Source of the DNA: Sulfitobacter sp. CW3
GTDB taxonomy: Bacteria > Pseudomonadota > Alphaproteobacteria > Rhodobacterales > Rhodobacteraceae
Assembly: GCF_019392245.1 (NCBI RefSeq)
Contig: NZ_JAHXRL010000003.1
Coordinates: 186,001-250,000 of the forward strand
DNA: 64,000 nucleotides
Reading direction: 5' to 3'
The stretch's first letter is position 1. Every line of letters starts with the position of its first letter. A model generated the notes under the pieces. That model was not told the DNA's origin. It saw only the letters and a list, made by a program, of their open reading frames with translations, and searched no databases. Shown piece by piece: positions 37,375 through 46,399 of this stretch. The position numbers and the translations under genes were made by a program.

Positions 37375-38124
37375 TTGAACAGCAATTGGACAGCAGCGCA
37401 GGTGATCAACAGCAACGGGCAGGCCCCTGTGTTGCTGATCTGCGAACACGCATCCAGTTTTGTCCCTGACGAATTCGAACTTGGGCTTAGTGCAGATGCG
37501 CAGGCGTCCCATGCCGCTTGGGATATCGGCGCGCTGGATGTCGCGGCCTTGCTGTCCGACGCACTTGATGCGCCGTTGGTTGCCGGTGGCGTTTCGCGTC
37601 TGATCTATGATTGTAACCGGCCCCTCACGGCACCGGATTGCGTTCCGGCACGCAGCGAGGTTTTCGATATTCCGGGCAATACGGGCCTGTCTGAGCTGGA
37701 AAAACAAAGCCGCTTTGACCGGGTGCATACGCCATTTCATGACGCCGTGGATAAACAGCGCGCGCAGACAACGCCGCAGCTGGTGGTGACGATTCACAGC
37801 TTTACCCCGATCTATAATGGCAAAAAACGCGATGTCGAACTGGGGTATCTGTATCATTCCGATCCGTCCGCCGCACAGGCGCTTTTGGCGCAAGAGCAGA
37901 CAACAGGCACGTATCGCGCTGCGTTGAATGAACCATACGCGGCCACGGATGGTGTGACCTATTCCCTTGAAAAACACGGCGAGGCTTGTGGGCTGCCTGC
38001 CGTGATGATCGAAATCAGGAATGACCTGATAGATACGGATCAAAAGGCACAAGCAATGGCGCAACACCTAACCGGGTCGCTCACCGCTGCGTTCCCCACG
38101 CTTTTTCAAGAGGCAGATGAATGA
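37375..38124 (+). CDS. N-formylglutamate amidohydrolase-like protein (TTG start)
   Basis: 249-aa zinc amidohydrolase-type protein (HutG/DUF N-formylglutamate amidohydrolase family). Conserved pieces: LLICEHASSFVP near residues 20-31, SRLIYDCNRP, and a central HSFTP. The only available start is TTG 37375: the frame is closed by TGA at 37342 and no ATG or GTG occurs between; AAAAAGG lies about 12 nt upstream. The stop overlaps the DctQ start (ATGA). No his-degradation genes are nearby, so the substrate may be another N-acyl or gamma-glutamyl compound. Confidence 0.85.
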   Translation: MNSNWTAAQVINSNGQAPVLLICEHASSFVPDEFELGLSADAQASHAAWDIGALDVAALLSDALDAPLVAGGVSRLIYDCNRPLTAPDCVPARSEVFDIPGNTGLSELEKQSRFDRVHTPFHDAVDKQRAQTTPQLVVTIHSFTPIYNGKKRDVELGYLYHSDPSAAQALLAQEQTTGTYRAALNEPYAATDGVTYSLEKHGEACGLPAVMIEIRNDLIDTDQKAQAMAQHLTGSLTAAFPTLFQEADE

Positions 38125-38642
38125 ACGCGATGCGCAAATATATCTCGGTTGTGGATGGGTTTAACCACGGGCTGGGACGCATCGCGATGTATGGCATCTT
38201 TGTCCTGATGGGCATTTTGCTGTGGTCGTCGTATAACAAGACCTTTGCATCGCCCCAGCTTTGGACGCTGGAAATGGCCCAATTTGTCATGGTTGGGTAT
38301 TATATTCTGGGCGGTCCATACGCGATGCAGATGGGCGCGAACGTGCGGATGGACCTGTTCTATGCCGAACTGACCCCGCGCAAAAAAGCGTGGACAGATT
38401 GCATTACCGTATTGTTTTTGCTGATTTATCTGGTCGTCTTGCTGTGGGGTGGCATCGAATCCACGATGTATTCCTTTAAATATGGTGGCGAACGCAGTCC
38501 GACCGCGTGGCGCCCCTATATGTGGCCGGTAAAGGTCACTATGTGCATCGGCATATCGCTGATGCTGCTTCAAGCTGTCTCTGAGCTGTTCAAGGACATC
38601 CTTTTCCTCAAATCCGGTGAGGACACACGCGATGCCCTATGA
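38121..38642 (+). CDS. TRAP transporter small permease (DctQ-type)
   Basis: 173-aa membrane protein with four hydrophobic segments, the size and pattern of TRAP small subunits. Starts MNAMRKYISVVDGFNHGLG and holds GANVRMDLFYAELTPRKKAW after the second helix, the family signature. Coupled by 4-nt overlap upstream; the large permease starts 10 nt before its stop. Confidence 0.9.
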   Translation: MNAMRKYISVVDGFNHGLGRIAMYGIFVLMGILLWSSYNKTFASPQLWTLEMAQFVMVGYYILGGPYAMQMGANVRMDLFYAELTPRKKAWTDCITVLFLLIYLVVLLWGGIESTMYSFKYGGERSPTAWRPYMWPVKVTMCIGISLMLLQAVSELFKDILFLKSGEDTRDAL

Positions 38643-39957
38643 ACTGATCGCCATATTGATGTTTTCGACCATGATGCTGATGCTGCTGACAGGGCAGCGG
38701 GTATTTGGTGCTATCGGGTTTGTCGCCGTGATTGCTGCGCTGTTTTTGTGGGGCGACCGCGGTGGCTATGACATCGGGTTTTCCGCCGCGATCAAGCTGA
38801 TGCGCTGGTATCCGTTGCTGACCCTGCCGATGTTCATCTTCATGGGGTATGTACTGTCCGAGTCCAAAATCGCGGATGACCTCTATAAGATGTTTCACGT
38901 CTTTATGGGTGGTGTGCGCGGTGGTTTGGCCATCGGGACGATTGGCTTGATGGTGCTGATCTCCGCGATGAACGGTCTGTCTGTTGCGGGTATGGCGATT
39001 GGTGCCACTATTGCGCTGCCTGAATTGCTGAAACGGAATTATGACAAGCTGATGGTGACAGGCGTTATTCAGGCCGGATCAAGCTTGGGCATTCTGGTGC
39101 CGCCATCCGTGGTGTTGGTGCTGTATGCGATGATCGCGCGGCAACCCGTTGGGCAATTGTGGCTGGCGGGGGCCATTCCGGGTCTGATGATGGCGACGAT
39201 GTTCATTATTTACATCGCCATTCGCTGCCGGATTAACCCCGAGCTTGGCCCGGCATTATCCGAAGAAGAACGCGATGTTGGCTGGCCCGAAAAACTGCGC
39301 CTGCTGCGCGCTGGGCTGCTGCCTGTCGTTATCTTTGCCGTGATGATGGTGCCGTTTGTGAACGGGTGGACATCGCTGGTCGAAAGCTCGGCGATTGGGG
39401 CCATCGCCGCGTTTCTTGCGGCTATCCTTAAGGGGCGCATGACGCGTCAGGTGTTTGAAACATCAGTGCGCCAGACGCTGGCGATCACCTGCATGTTCAT
39501 GTGGATCATTCTTGCGGCGCTGGCCTTTGGCGCGGTGTTTGACGGGTTGGGCGCGGTCAAGGCGATCGAGAACCTGTTTACCGAACAATGGGGCCTTAAC
39601 CCGTGGGTGATCCTGATCCTGATGCAGCTGTCATTTTTGGTCATGGGCACGTTTCTGGATGACACGGCGATGCTGGTCATTGTGGCCCCGCTTTATGTGC
39701 CGCTGGTGGGTGCGTTGGGTTTTGATCTGGTGTGGTATGGTGTGCTTTATACGATCACCTGCCAGATCGCCTATATGACCCCGCCGTTCGGGTATAACCT
39801 GTTCTTGATGCGCGCGATGGCCCCGCCCGAGATTACGATTACCGATATCTACCGTTCCATCATTCCGTTTGTGGGTGTGATGATACTAGCCTTGGCCGTT
39901 GTGATGCTGTTCCCGCAAATAGCGCTTTGGCTACCCAACTATGTCTACGGAAAATAG
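38632..39957 (+). CDS. TRAP transporter large permease (DctM-type)
   Basis: 441-aa permease with about 11-12 membrane segments. LPMFIFMGYVLSES, MNGLSVAGMAIG and GSSLGILVPPSVVLVLYAM are DctM hallmarks. ATG 38632 is preferred over GTG 38617 because GGTGAGGA is about 10 nt upstream. Uses a sodium gradient together with the binding protein at 40027. Confidence 0.93.
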   Translation: MPYELIAILMFSTMMLMLLTGQRVFGAIGFVAVIAALFLWGDRGGYDIGFSAAIKLMRWYPLLTLPMFIFMGYVLSESKIADDLYKMFHVFMGGVRGGLAIGTIGLMVLISAMNGLSVAGMAIGATIALPELLKRNYDKLMVTGVIQAGSSLGILVPPSVVLVLYAMIARQPVGQLWLAGAIPGLMMATMFIIYIAIRCRINPELGPALSEEERDVGWPEKLRLLRAGLLPVVIFAVMMVPFVNGWTSLVESSAIGAIAAFLAAILKGRMTRQVFETSVRQTLAITCMFMWIILAALAFGAVFDGLGAVKAIENLFTEQWGLNPWVILILMQLSFLVMGTFLDDTAMLVIVAPLYVPLVGALGFDLVWYGVLYTITCQIAYMTPPFGYNLFLMRAMAPPEITITDIYRSIIPFVGVMILALAVVMLFPQIALWLPNYVYGK

Positions 39958-40026
39958 CCGAAATAATTACCACGTGGCCGGATGAACCGGCCCTTCAAAT
40001 CCGAAACCCAACAAGGAGTATGTCAG

Positions 40027-41064
40027 ATGACAACTAGACGTAAGTTTCTTAAGGGGGCCGCAATTGCAGGTCCCGCAGCCATTGCCACACCATCGATCCT
40101 GCACGCGCAGGAACCGATCCGCTGGCGCTTTCAAACCTATGCCGGTGCGGCCCTTGGTGAAGAAGTAACAAAACCCGCCATTGATGCGATCAACGCGGCT
40201 TGCCAGGGCGAGCTTGAGATCGAATTGTTCTACGCCGACCAGATCGTACCAACTGGCGAACTGTTCCAAGCGTTGCAGCGCGGCACCATTGATGGCGTGC
40301 ATTCGGACGACGATTCCATGGCGTCGCCAACACCTGTGCGGTCCTTTGGCGGGTATTTCCCGCTGGCGACCAAACACGCGTTGGACGTGCCTGTGCTGTT
40401 CAACCAATACGGTCTGGCTGACATCTGGCGCGAGGAATACGCCAAGGTTGGCGTGCATTGGCTGTCTGCTGCGGGTCAGGATCCGTGCAACTTTAACACC
40501 GTCAAACCGATCACATCGCTTGCCGATATGGACGGTCTGAAGCTCTATACCTTCCCGACTGCTGGCCGTTTCCTGTCGCAGTTTGGTGTTGTTCCGGTGA
40601 ACATCCCTTATGAGGACGCCGAAGTTGCCGTTCAAACAGGCGAGCTGGACGGTATGGCGTGGTCGGGCATCACCGAAGACTACACCGTGGGCTGGGCCGA
40701 TGTGACCAACTATTTCTGCACCAACAACATTTCGGGTGCATGGATCGGGTCGTTCTTTGTGAACGCCGAGAAATGGGCAGAGCTGCCCGATCACCTGAAG
40801 CAGATCGTGTCGTCCGCAATCGAGGCAAGCCACACCTACCGCAACCAGTGGTATTGGGGCGGCGAGGCGCGTTTGCGCGCGTCCGGCGAAAAGCTGAAGC
40901 TGACATCGGTCCCGCAGGAAGAATGGAAGGTCGTCGAAGAGGCAGCCGTCAAGTTCTGGGACGAGATGGCCGAGGAAGGCGAAACCGCCGCGAAGATCGT
41001 CCAGATTTTCCGCGACTATAACGAAGTGACATCGAAAGCGGGCCCGCCCTATACCTTTGGCTGA
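40027..41064 (+). CDS. TRAP transporter substrate-binding protein (DctP-type)
   Basis: 345-aa periplasmic receptor. The N-terminus TTRRKFLKGAAIAG is a twin-arginine (Tat) signal, with cleavage near LHAQ. ATG 40027 follows AAGGAG. Conserved ligand-loop features: a DGVHSDDDS segment, DGLKLYTFPTAGRFL and GELDGMAWSG. The ligand is unknown; organic acids are usual for the family, but amino compounds such as ectoine and taurine are also known. Confidence 0.92.
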   Translation: MTTRRKFLKGAAIAGPAAIATPSILHAQEPIRWRFQTYAGAALGEEVTKPAIDAINAACQGELEIELFYADQIVPTGELFQALQRGTIDGVHSDDDSMASPTPVRSFGGYFPLATKHALDVPVLFNQYGLADIWREEYAKVGVHWLSAAGQDPCNFNTVKPITSLADMDGLKLYTFPTAGRFLSQFGVVPVNIPYEDAEVAVQTGELDGMAWSGITEDYTVGWADVTNYFCTNNISGAWIGSFFVNAEKWAELPDHLKQIVSSAIEASHTYRNQWYWGGEARLRASGEKLKLTSVPQEEWKVVEEAAVKFWDEMAEEGETAAKIVQIFRDYNEVTSKAGPPYTFG

Positions 41065-41137
41065 TCGCTTCTAAAATCACGATAAACGGGGCGGCGCGGT
41101 TGTGCCGCCCTCACACATGCAAAAGGAACGTCTGCAC

Positions 41138-42499
41138 ATGGGCAACTTAACATTCGATACGCTCAGGGAAATGGCCGATAACGGCGAGGTCGACACCGTA
41201 TTGGTGGCCCTTGTCGACATGCAGGGCCGTCTGATGGGCAAGCGTTTCCACGTCACCAATTTCATCGACCATTCTCACACGGAAACCCATTGCTGCAATT
41301 ACTTGCTGGCCACCGATCTCGTGATGTCCACACCCGAAGGGTTCGCATCGACCAGTTGGCAAACCGGTTACGGTGACTATGTTTTGCGCCCCGATATGTC
41401 GACAATGCGTCAGGTACCATGGCTGGATAAAACCGTTCTGGTGCTGGGTGATGTCCTTGATCACCACACCCATGAACCCGTGCCCCATTCGCCCCGTTCG
41501 ATGCTGAAAAAGCAGATTGCGCGGCTCGATGCCTTGGGCTTTGACGCGATGATGGCGACCGAGCTTGAGTTCTTTTTGTTCGAGGGCGATTACCGCACTC
41601 TCCAGAAAGAGAAATACGCAAACCTCGTGCCACTGAATGGCCATAACGAGGATTACTGCCTGTTCCAAACGTCCAAAGAGGAAGCGTTCCTACAACCGTT
41701 GCGCAACCATCTGGTTGCCGCAGGTGTGCCGATTGAATGCACCAAGGGCGAGGCCGAGACCGGCCAGCAAGAGCTGAACATCCGCTATGCCGCCGCCCTT
41801 GATTGCGCGGATAACCACACGATTGCGAAACAGGCGACCAAGGAAATTTCCTTTCAGCAGGGGTTCTCGGCATCGTTCCTGCCAAAATGGTCGGCGGATA
41901 AGGTCGGATCGTCCAGCCACGTGCATATGTCGCTGTGGAAAGACGGCACACCTGCGTTTTTCGACAAAGACGCCAAGCTGGGCATGTCCGAGTTGATGGG
42001 GCATTTCATGGCGGGGCTGATCAAGTACGCGCCTGAATTTACCTATTTTCTGGCCCCCTACATCAACAGCTACAAACGGTTCGCCAAAGGCACCTTTGCG
42101 CCCACGAAAACTGTTTGGTCCGTTGATAACCGCACCGCCGGTTTCCGGCTCTGTGGCGATGGCACCAAGGGCATTCGCGTTGAATGTCGCATCGGCGGAT
42201 CGGACCTGAACCCCTATCTGGCGCAGGCTGTTTTGCTGGCGGCGGGTCTCAAGGGGATCGAGGAAAAGCTGCCCCTGCAAGAACCCACAATGGGCGATGT
42301 CTATGAAGACGCAAGCGTGACCGAAATCCCGCGCACCTTGCGGGCTGCAACTGAAACTTTGCGCAACTCTGCTATGCTGCGCGAGGCCCTTGGCGACGAT
42401 GTCGTTGACCATTACACCCGCGCAGCCGAATGGGAGCAGGAGGAATACGACAAGGTCGTAACCGACTGGGAAATTAACCGCGGATTTGAGCGAGCATAA
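41138..42499 (+). CDS. glutamine synthetase-like gamma-glutamyl ligase (GlnA/PuuA family)
   Basis: 453-aa member of the GS superfamily. N-terminal beta-Grasp (LVALVDMQGRLMGKRFH), metal-binding Glu in ATELEFFLFEG and GEAETGQQELN, HVHMSLW, and RVECRIGGSDLNPYLAQA. The canonical glutamine synthetase adenylylation-site region is absent, and context (TRAP, ALDH, ADH) fits a ligase joining glutamate to an amine, as PuuA and GlnA4 do. ATG 41138 has AAGGA 11 nt upstream; in-frame starts at 41117 and 41102 lack one. Confidence 0.85.
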   Translation: MGNLTFDTLREMADNGEVDTVLVALVDMQGRLMGKRFHVTNFIDHSHTETHCCNYLLATDLVMSTPEGFASTSWQTGYGDYVLRPDMSTMRQVPWLDKTVLVLGDVLDHHTHEPVPHSPRSMLKKQIARLDALGFDAMMATELEFFLFEGDYRTLQKEKYANLVPLNGHNEDYCLFQTSKEEAFLQPLRNHLVAAGVPIECTKGEAETGQQELNIRYAAALDCADNHTIAKQATKEISFQQGFSASFLPKWSADKVGSSSHVHMSLWKDGTPAFFDKDAKLGMSELMGHFMAGLIKYAPEFTYFLAPYINSYKRFAKGTFAPTKTVWSVDNRTAGFRLCGDGTKGIRVECRIGGSDLNPYLAQAVLLAAGLKGIEEKLPLQEPTMGDVYEDASVTEIPRTLRAATETLRNSAMLREALGDDVVDHYTRAAEWEQEEYDKVVTDWEINRGFERA

Positions 42500-42502
42500 G
42501 CA

Positions 42503-43879
42503 ATGACAAAGACCCTGAAATGTATCTCACCGATTGACGGATCGGTTTATCTGGAACGCCCTGTCCTGTCGCTGGATGCTGCCCGTGACGTATGTGCGCA
42601 GGCGAAATCGGCGCAGGTTCTGTGGGCTGCACGCCCGTTGGCCGAACGTATTGATCTGGTACGCGCCGCCATCGCCGAGGTCGGCAAAACGACAGACCGC
42701 ATGGCAGTTGAACTGGCCCATCAAATGGGTCGCCCCGTCCGCTATGGCGGTGAATTCGGCGGGTTCAACGAACGTGCCAGCTATATGGCCGACATCGCCG
42801 AACAGGCGCTGGCCCCCATGATCATCGAAGACAGCGAAAAAGCCACACGCAAAATCACCCGCGAGGCGCGCGGCGTTGTGCTGGTCGTGGCCCCTTGGAA
42901 CTATCCTTACATGACGGCGATCAACACCGTTGCCCCTGCATTGATCGCGGGCAACACCGTTGTGCTGAAACACGCCACGCAAACCTTGCAGGTGGGTGAA
43001 CGTCTGGCCGAAGCCTTCCACGCCGCAGGCATTCCCGAGCATGTATTCCAGAACGTGTTTCTGGACCACGACACCACATCGGCCCTGATTGCTGAACGCC
43101 AGTTCGGGTTCGTCAATTTCACCGGTTCGGTCGGTGGCGGCAAGGCCATGGAAGTGGCCGCAGCAGGCACATTCACCCCCGTCGCGACCGAACTGGGCGG
43201 CAAGGATCCCGGTTACGTGCGGGCAGACGCGAATGTGGATGCGGCGGTTGACGGGTTGATGGACGGCGCGATGTTCAATGCTGGCCAATGTTGCTGCGGG
43301 ATCGAACGGATTTATGTCCACGAAAGCCTGTATGATGCATTCGTCGAAAAAGCGGTGGCGTGGGTAAATGCCCTGAAACTTGGAAACCCGTTGGAGCAGG
43401 AAACCACCATTGGTCCGATGGCCAACGTCCGCTTTGCCGCCGAAGTGCGTGCGCAGATTGCCGAAGCGGTGGCCGACGGTGCGACCGCGCTTATCGAGCC
43501 CTTTGCGCAGGATGACGGTGCCGCCTATCTGACCCCGCAAATCCTGACGAACGTGACCCACAACATGCGCGTCATGCGCGACGAAAGTTTCGGCCCCGTG
43601 GTTGGTATCATGCCGGTCAAGGACGACGCCGAAGCGATTGCGTTGATGAACGATTGCCAGTTCGGTCTGACCGCTGCGATTTTCACCAAGGACGCCGACG
43701 CCGCTGACGCGATCGGCGCGCAGCTGGAAACCGGCACGGTGTTTATGAACCGCTGCGATTACCTTGATCCCGCATTGTGCTGGACAGGCTGCAAAGACAC
43801 CGGCCAAGGCACAGGATTGTCCGTGCTTGGCTTTCAGGCGCTGACGCGTCCCAAATCTTACCACCTTAAAAAGGCTTGA
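42503..43879 (+). CDS. NAD(P)-dependent aldehyde dehydrogenase
   Basis: 458-aa ALDH. Cofactor region APWNYPYMTAINTVAPALIAG, glycine motif NFTGSVGGG, general base Glu230 (ATELGGKDP) and catalytic Cys264 in NAGQCCCGIER. Three adjacent Cys is unusual but seen in related ALDHs. It lies 3 nt after the ligase. In the proposed pathway it would oxidise the gamma-glutamylated aldehyde. Confidence 0.92.
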   Translation: MTKTLKCISPIDGSVYLERPVLSLDAARDVCAQAKSAQVLWAARPLAERIDLVRAAIAEVGKTTDRMAVELAHQMGRPVRYGGEFGGFNERASYMADIAEQALAPMIIEDSEKATRKITREARGVVLVVAPWNYPYMTAINTVAPALIAGNTVVLKHATQTLQVGERLAEAFHAAGIPEHVFQNVFLDHDTTSALIAERQFGFVNFTGSVGGGKAMEVAAAGTFTPVATELGGKDPGYVRADANVDAAVDGLMDGAMFNAGQCCCGIERIYVHESLYDAFVEKAVAWVNALKLGNPLEQETTIGPMANVRFAAEVRAQIAEAVADGATALIEPFAQDDGAAYLTPQILTNVTHNMRVMRDESFGPVVGIMPVKDDAEAIALMNDCQFGLTAAIFTKDADAADAIGAQLETGTVFMNRCDYLDPALCWTGCKDTGQGTGLSVLGFQALTRPKSYHLKKA

Positions 43880-43883
43880 TCCT

Positions 43884-45029
43884 ATGGAGCTGAAAAACAA
43901 CTGGTCCTACCCCACCGCGATGCGTTTTGGTGCGGGCCGTATTTCCGAGATCGGCGAGGCCTGCGCGGCCGTTGGTATCAAAAAGCCATTGCTGGTGACC
44001 GACAAAGGTTTGGCCACGATGGACATCACCAAAAACACGCTTGATCTGCTCGAGGCCGCAGGTCTTGGCCGTGCGATGTTTTCCGAAGTCGACGCCAACC
44101 CGACCGAGATTAACCTTGCCGCAGGGCTTCAGGTGTACCGTGACGGTGGCCATGACGGCGTGATCGCCTTTGGCGGCGGATCGGGCCTTGATCTGGGCAA
44201 GATGATTGCGTTTATGGCGGGCCAGACGCGCCCCGTTTGGGATTACGAGGATGTGGGTGATTGGTGGACGCGCGCCGATGCAGACGCCATTGCGCCGATC
44301 ATCGCCGTGCCCACAACGGCTGGCACCGGATCAGAGGTCGGTCGCGCGTCGGTGCTGACCAACTCTGAAACCCACGTGAAAAAGATCATTTTTCACCCCA
44401 AGGTTCTGCCAACGGTCGTGATCTGTGACCCCGAGTTGACAGTCGGGATGCCGAAACACATCACGGCGGGCACCGGTCTTGATGCCTTTGCCCACTGTGT
44501 CGAGGCGTTTAGCAGCCCGTTTTACCACCCCATGAGCCAAGGTATCGCGCTTGAGGGGATGCGTCTGGTCATCGACTATCTGCCCCGCGCCTATGCGGAT
44601 GGCACCGATATCGAGGCGCGTGCGCAGATGATGTCAGCCGCGGCGATGGGGGCCACGGCCTTTCAAAAAGGGTTGGGTGCGATCCACGCGATGAGCCACC
44701 CGATCGGGGCGGTGTTCAACACCCACCACGGCACCACCAACGCCGTGTGTATGCCTGCCGTGCTGGACCTGAACGAAAGCATGATCCGCGAACGGTTTGA
44801 TCGCGCGGCTGGATATCTGCGGATTGATGGCGGCTATGACGGGTTCCGCAGCTTTGTTCAGGAATTCAACGACAGCTTTGCCATTCCGCGCAAACTGTCT
44901 GAAATGGGCGTGACCGCGGATCGTATGGATGATCTGGTCGCCATGGCACTGGAGGACCCGTCTTGCGGCGGTAATCCGGTGAAATTGACCGCCGATAACC
45001 TGCGCAAGCTGTTCGAAGCGACCATTTAA
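43884..45029 (+). CDS. iron-containing (group III) alcohol dehydrogenase
   Basis: 381-aa Fe-ADH. NAD-binding GGGSGLDLGK near residues 97-106, PTTAGTGSEV, and metal ligands by alignment to FucO: Asp200, His204, His268 and His282 (GLDAFAHCVEAF; GAIHAMSHPIGAVFNTHHG). It lies 4 nt after the ALDH and ends the operon. Physiological substrate unknown; an amino or gamma-glutamyl alcohol is possible. Confidence 0.93.
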   Translation: MELKNNWSYPTAMRFGAGRISEIGEACAAVGIKKPLLVTDKGLATMDITKNTLDLLEAAGLGRAMFSEVDANPTEINLAAGLQVYRDGGHDGVIAFGGGSGLDLGKMIAFMAGQTRPVWDYEDVGDWWTRADADAIAPIIAVPTTAGTGSEVGRASVLTNSETHVKKIIFHPKVLPTVVICDPELTVGMPKHITAGTGLDAFAHCVEAFSSPFYHPMSQGIALEGMRLVIDYLPRAYADGTDIEARAQMMSAAAMGATAFQKGLGAIHAMSHPIGAVFNTHHGTTNAVCMPAVLDLNESMIRERFDRAAGYLRIDGGYDGFRSFVQEFNDSFAIPRKLSEMGVTADRMDDLVAMALEDPSCGGNPVKLTADNLRKLFEATI

Positions 45030-45036
45030 ACCGAAA

Positions 45037-45069
45037 AAATGCCCCGATAGATTATCTATCGGGGCATTT
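45037..45069. terminator. bidirectional terminator between ADH and Deg genes
   Basis: AAATGCCCCGATAG, loop ATTAT, CTATCGGGGCATTT: a 14-bp perfect stem with A and T ends, between two convergent genes. Confidence 0.88.
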
Positions 45070-45123
45070 AGGCGGGGCGTGTGGCTGCCTGATCGGGCGA
45101 GGGGAAGCCCGCCAGCAGCTCGG

Positions 45124-46242
45124 TTATGCGTCTTTTGCGGCCAAGGTGCCGATCTTGACGGCGCGGGTCACTTCCTTGCCCCTGTGCAAAACGACCACAT
45201 CAGCCGTTTGATCAGGGTCTGTGTCCGCCACAGCGCGGGTTAGATCGCGCAGCTCGTCAATGGCGGTGCCGTTGAACGACAAGATGATATCGCCCTTTTT
45301 CAGCCCGGCTTTTTGCGCGGGGCTATCGTCGCTAATGGCTTCGATCACGGCCCCTTTGGGCGCGTCATAGCCAAGAACTTGGGCAACTTCGTCGGTCATC
45401 GGACGGATTTGAACGCCCAGCCAACCGCGTGTGATCGCACCGTCATCGGCCAGATCGGCGACGATATCCAACACCAGATCGGACGGCACGGAAAAGCCGA
45501 TACCGACCGACCCGCCACCGGGGGACAGGATCGCGGTGTTCACGCCAATCACTTCGCCAGCGTTGTTGAACAGCGGGCCGCCGGAATTGCCACGGTTGAT
45601 CGCCGCGTCAGTCTGGATGAAATCATCATAAGGACCCGCGTTGATGTTGCGCGATTTGGCCGAGATGATACCGGTGGTCACTGTACCGCCAAGGCCAAAG
45701 GGGTTGCCCATCGCCACGACTTCGTCGCCCACGCGCATGCTGTCGGACGATCCGAATTTCACGGCGGGCAGATCAACATCAGTTTCGATTTTCAGCAGGG
45801 CAATATCTGTCAAAGGGTCGTTGCCCACCACTTTGGCCTCAAAGCTGCGCCCGTCCGATAGTTTGACCGTTACCTTGTCCGCGCCTTCGACCACGTGGTT
45901 ATTGGTCACGATCTGACCGTCGGTCGAAATTATAAAGCCGGACCCAAGACCGTGAACAGGCTGCGCCTCGGCACCTTGGCCGGGCATCATCTGTTCAAAC
46001 CGCTTGCGCAGTTCTTCGGGCATACCTTGGGGCATTTCCATTTGCTGGGCGGGTTTTGTGGAGGTTCCTGTAACTTCGATAAACACGACCGAAGGGGATA
46101 TGGTTTCAACCAGATCGGCATATCCGCCAGCGGGGACAGCCAATGCGGTGGTCGGTGCAATCGCCACAAGAGAGGTCGACGCCAAAGCAGCGGCCAATAC
46201 AAATGGCATCGCGCGGCGGGGTGATTTCATTAGAGATGTCAT
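45124..46242 (-). CDS. periplasmic Deg/HtrA serine protease
   Basis: 372-aa protease with N-terminal signal (MPFVLAAALASTSLVAIAPTT, cleavage near LAVPA) and triad His116 (TNNHVVEG), Asp146 (DPLTDIALL), Ser220 (NRGNSGGPL). Only one PDZ domain (about 265-365), unlike the 456-aa paralogue at 14311, which has two. A Met/Gln/Glu-rich loop at 63-95 replaces the LA loop region. Divergent from a two-component system, a layout typical of envelope-stress control. Confidence 0.92.
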   Translation of the reverse strand: MTSLMKSPRRAMPFVLAAALASTSLVAIAPTTALAVPAGGYADLVETISPSVVFIEVTGTSTKPAQQMEMPQGMPEELRKRFEQMMPGQGAEAQPVHGLGSGFIISTDGQIVTNNHVVEGADKVTVKLSDGRSFEAKVVGNDPLTDIALLKIETDVDLPAVKFGSSDSMRVGDEVVAMGNPFGLGGTVTTGIISAKSRNINAGPYDDFIQTDAAINRGNSGGPLFNNAGEVIGVNTAILSPGGGSVGIGFSVPSDLVLDIVADLADDGAITRGWLGVQIRPMTDEVAQVLGYDAPKGAVIEAISDDSPAQKAGLKKGDIILSFNGTAIDELRDLTRAVADTDPDQTADVVVLHRGKEVTRAVKIGTLAAKDA

Positions 46243-46399
46243 GTTTGCTTCCTTACATCATCGGTATGAGACCCAAATGGCAGCCCGTTGTTACAGGGTG
46301 TTTTTGCCCCATATACAAATCTGTTAGATTGCTTTGCAGGGCTGCCAGACGTCGGATTTTAGGGTATCGCCGTGGCATGGCTCAGACGGAACGGATGAA
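46243..46399. promoter_or_regulatory. divergent promoter region, deg protease / response regulator
   Basis: 157 nt between the Deg gene and the response regulator. It must carry both promoters and probably a regulator binding site. TGTTACAGGGTGTTTTTG and TGTTAGATTG are T-rich half-sites, but I see no clear palindrome. Confidence 0.35.

Noticed and set aside
37375..38124. Histidine utilisation (hut) operon
   Set aside because: Only the amidohydrolase-like gene resembles a hut function; hutH, hutU and hutI are absent and the neighbours are TRAP, GS-like and dehydrogenase genes.
42527..43900. 457-aa open frame opposite the aldehyde dehydrogenase
   Set aside because: Antisense shadow of a gene with complete ALDH motifs; no domain and no start context.
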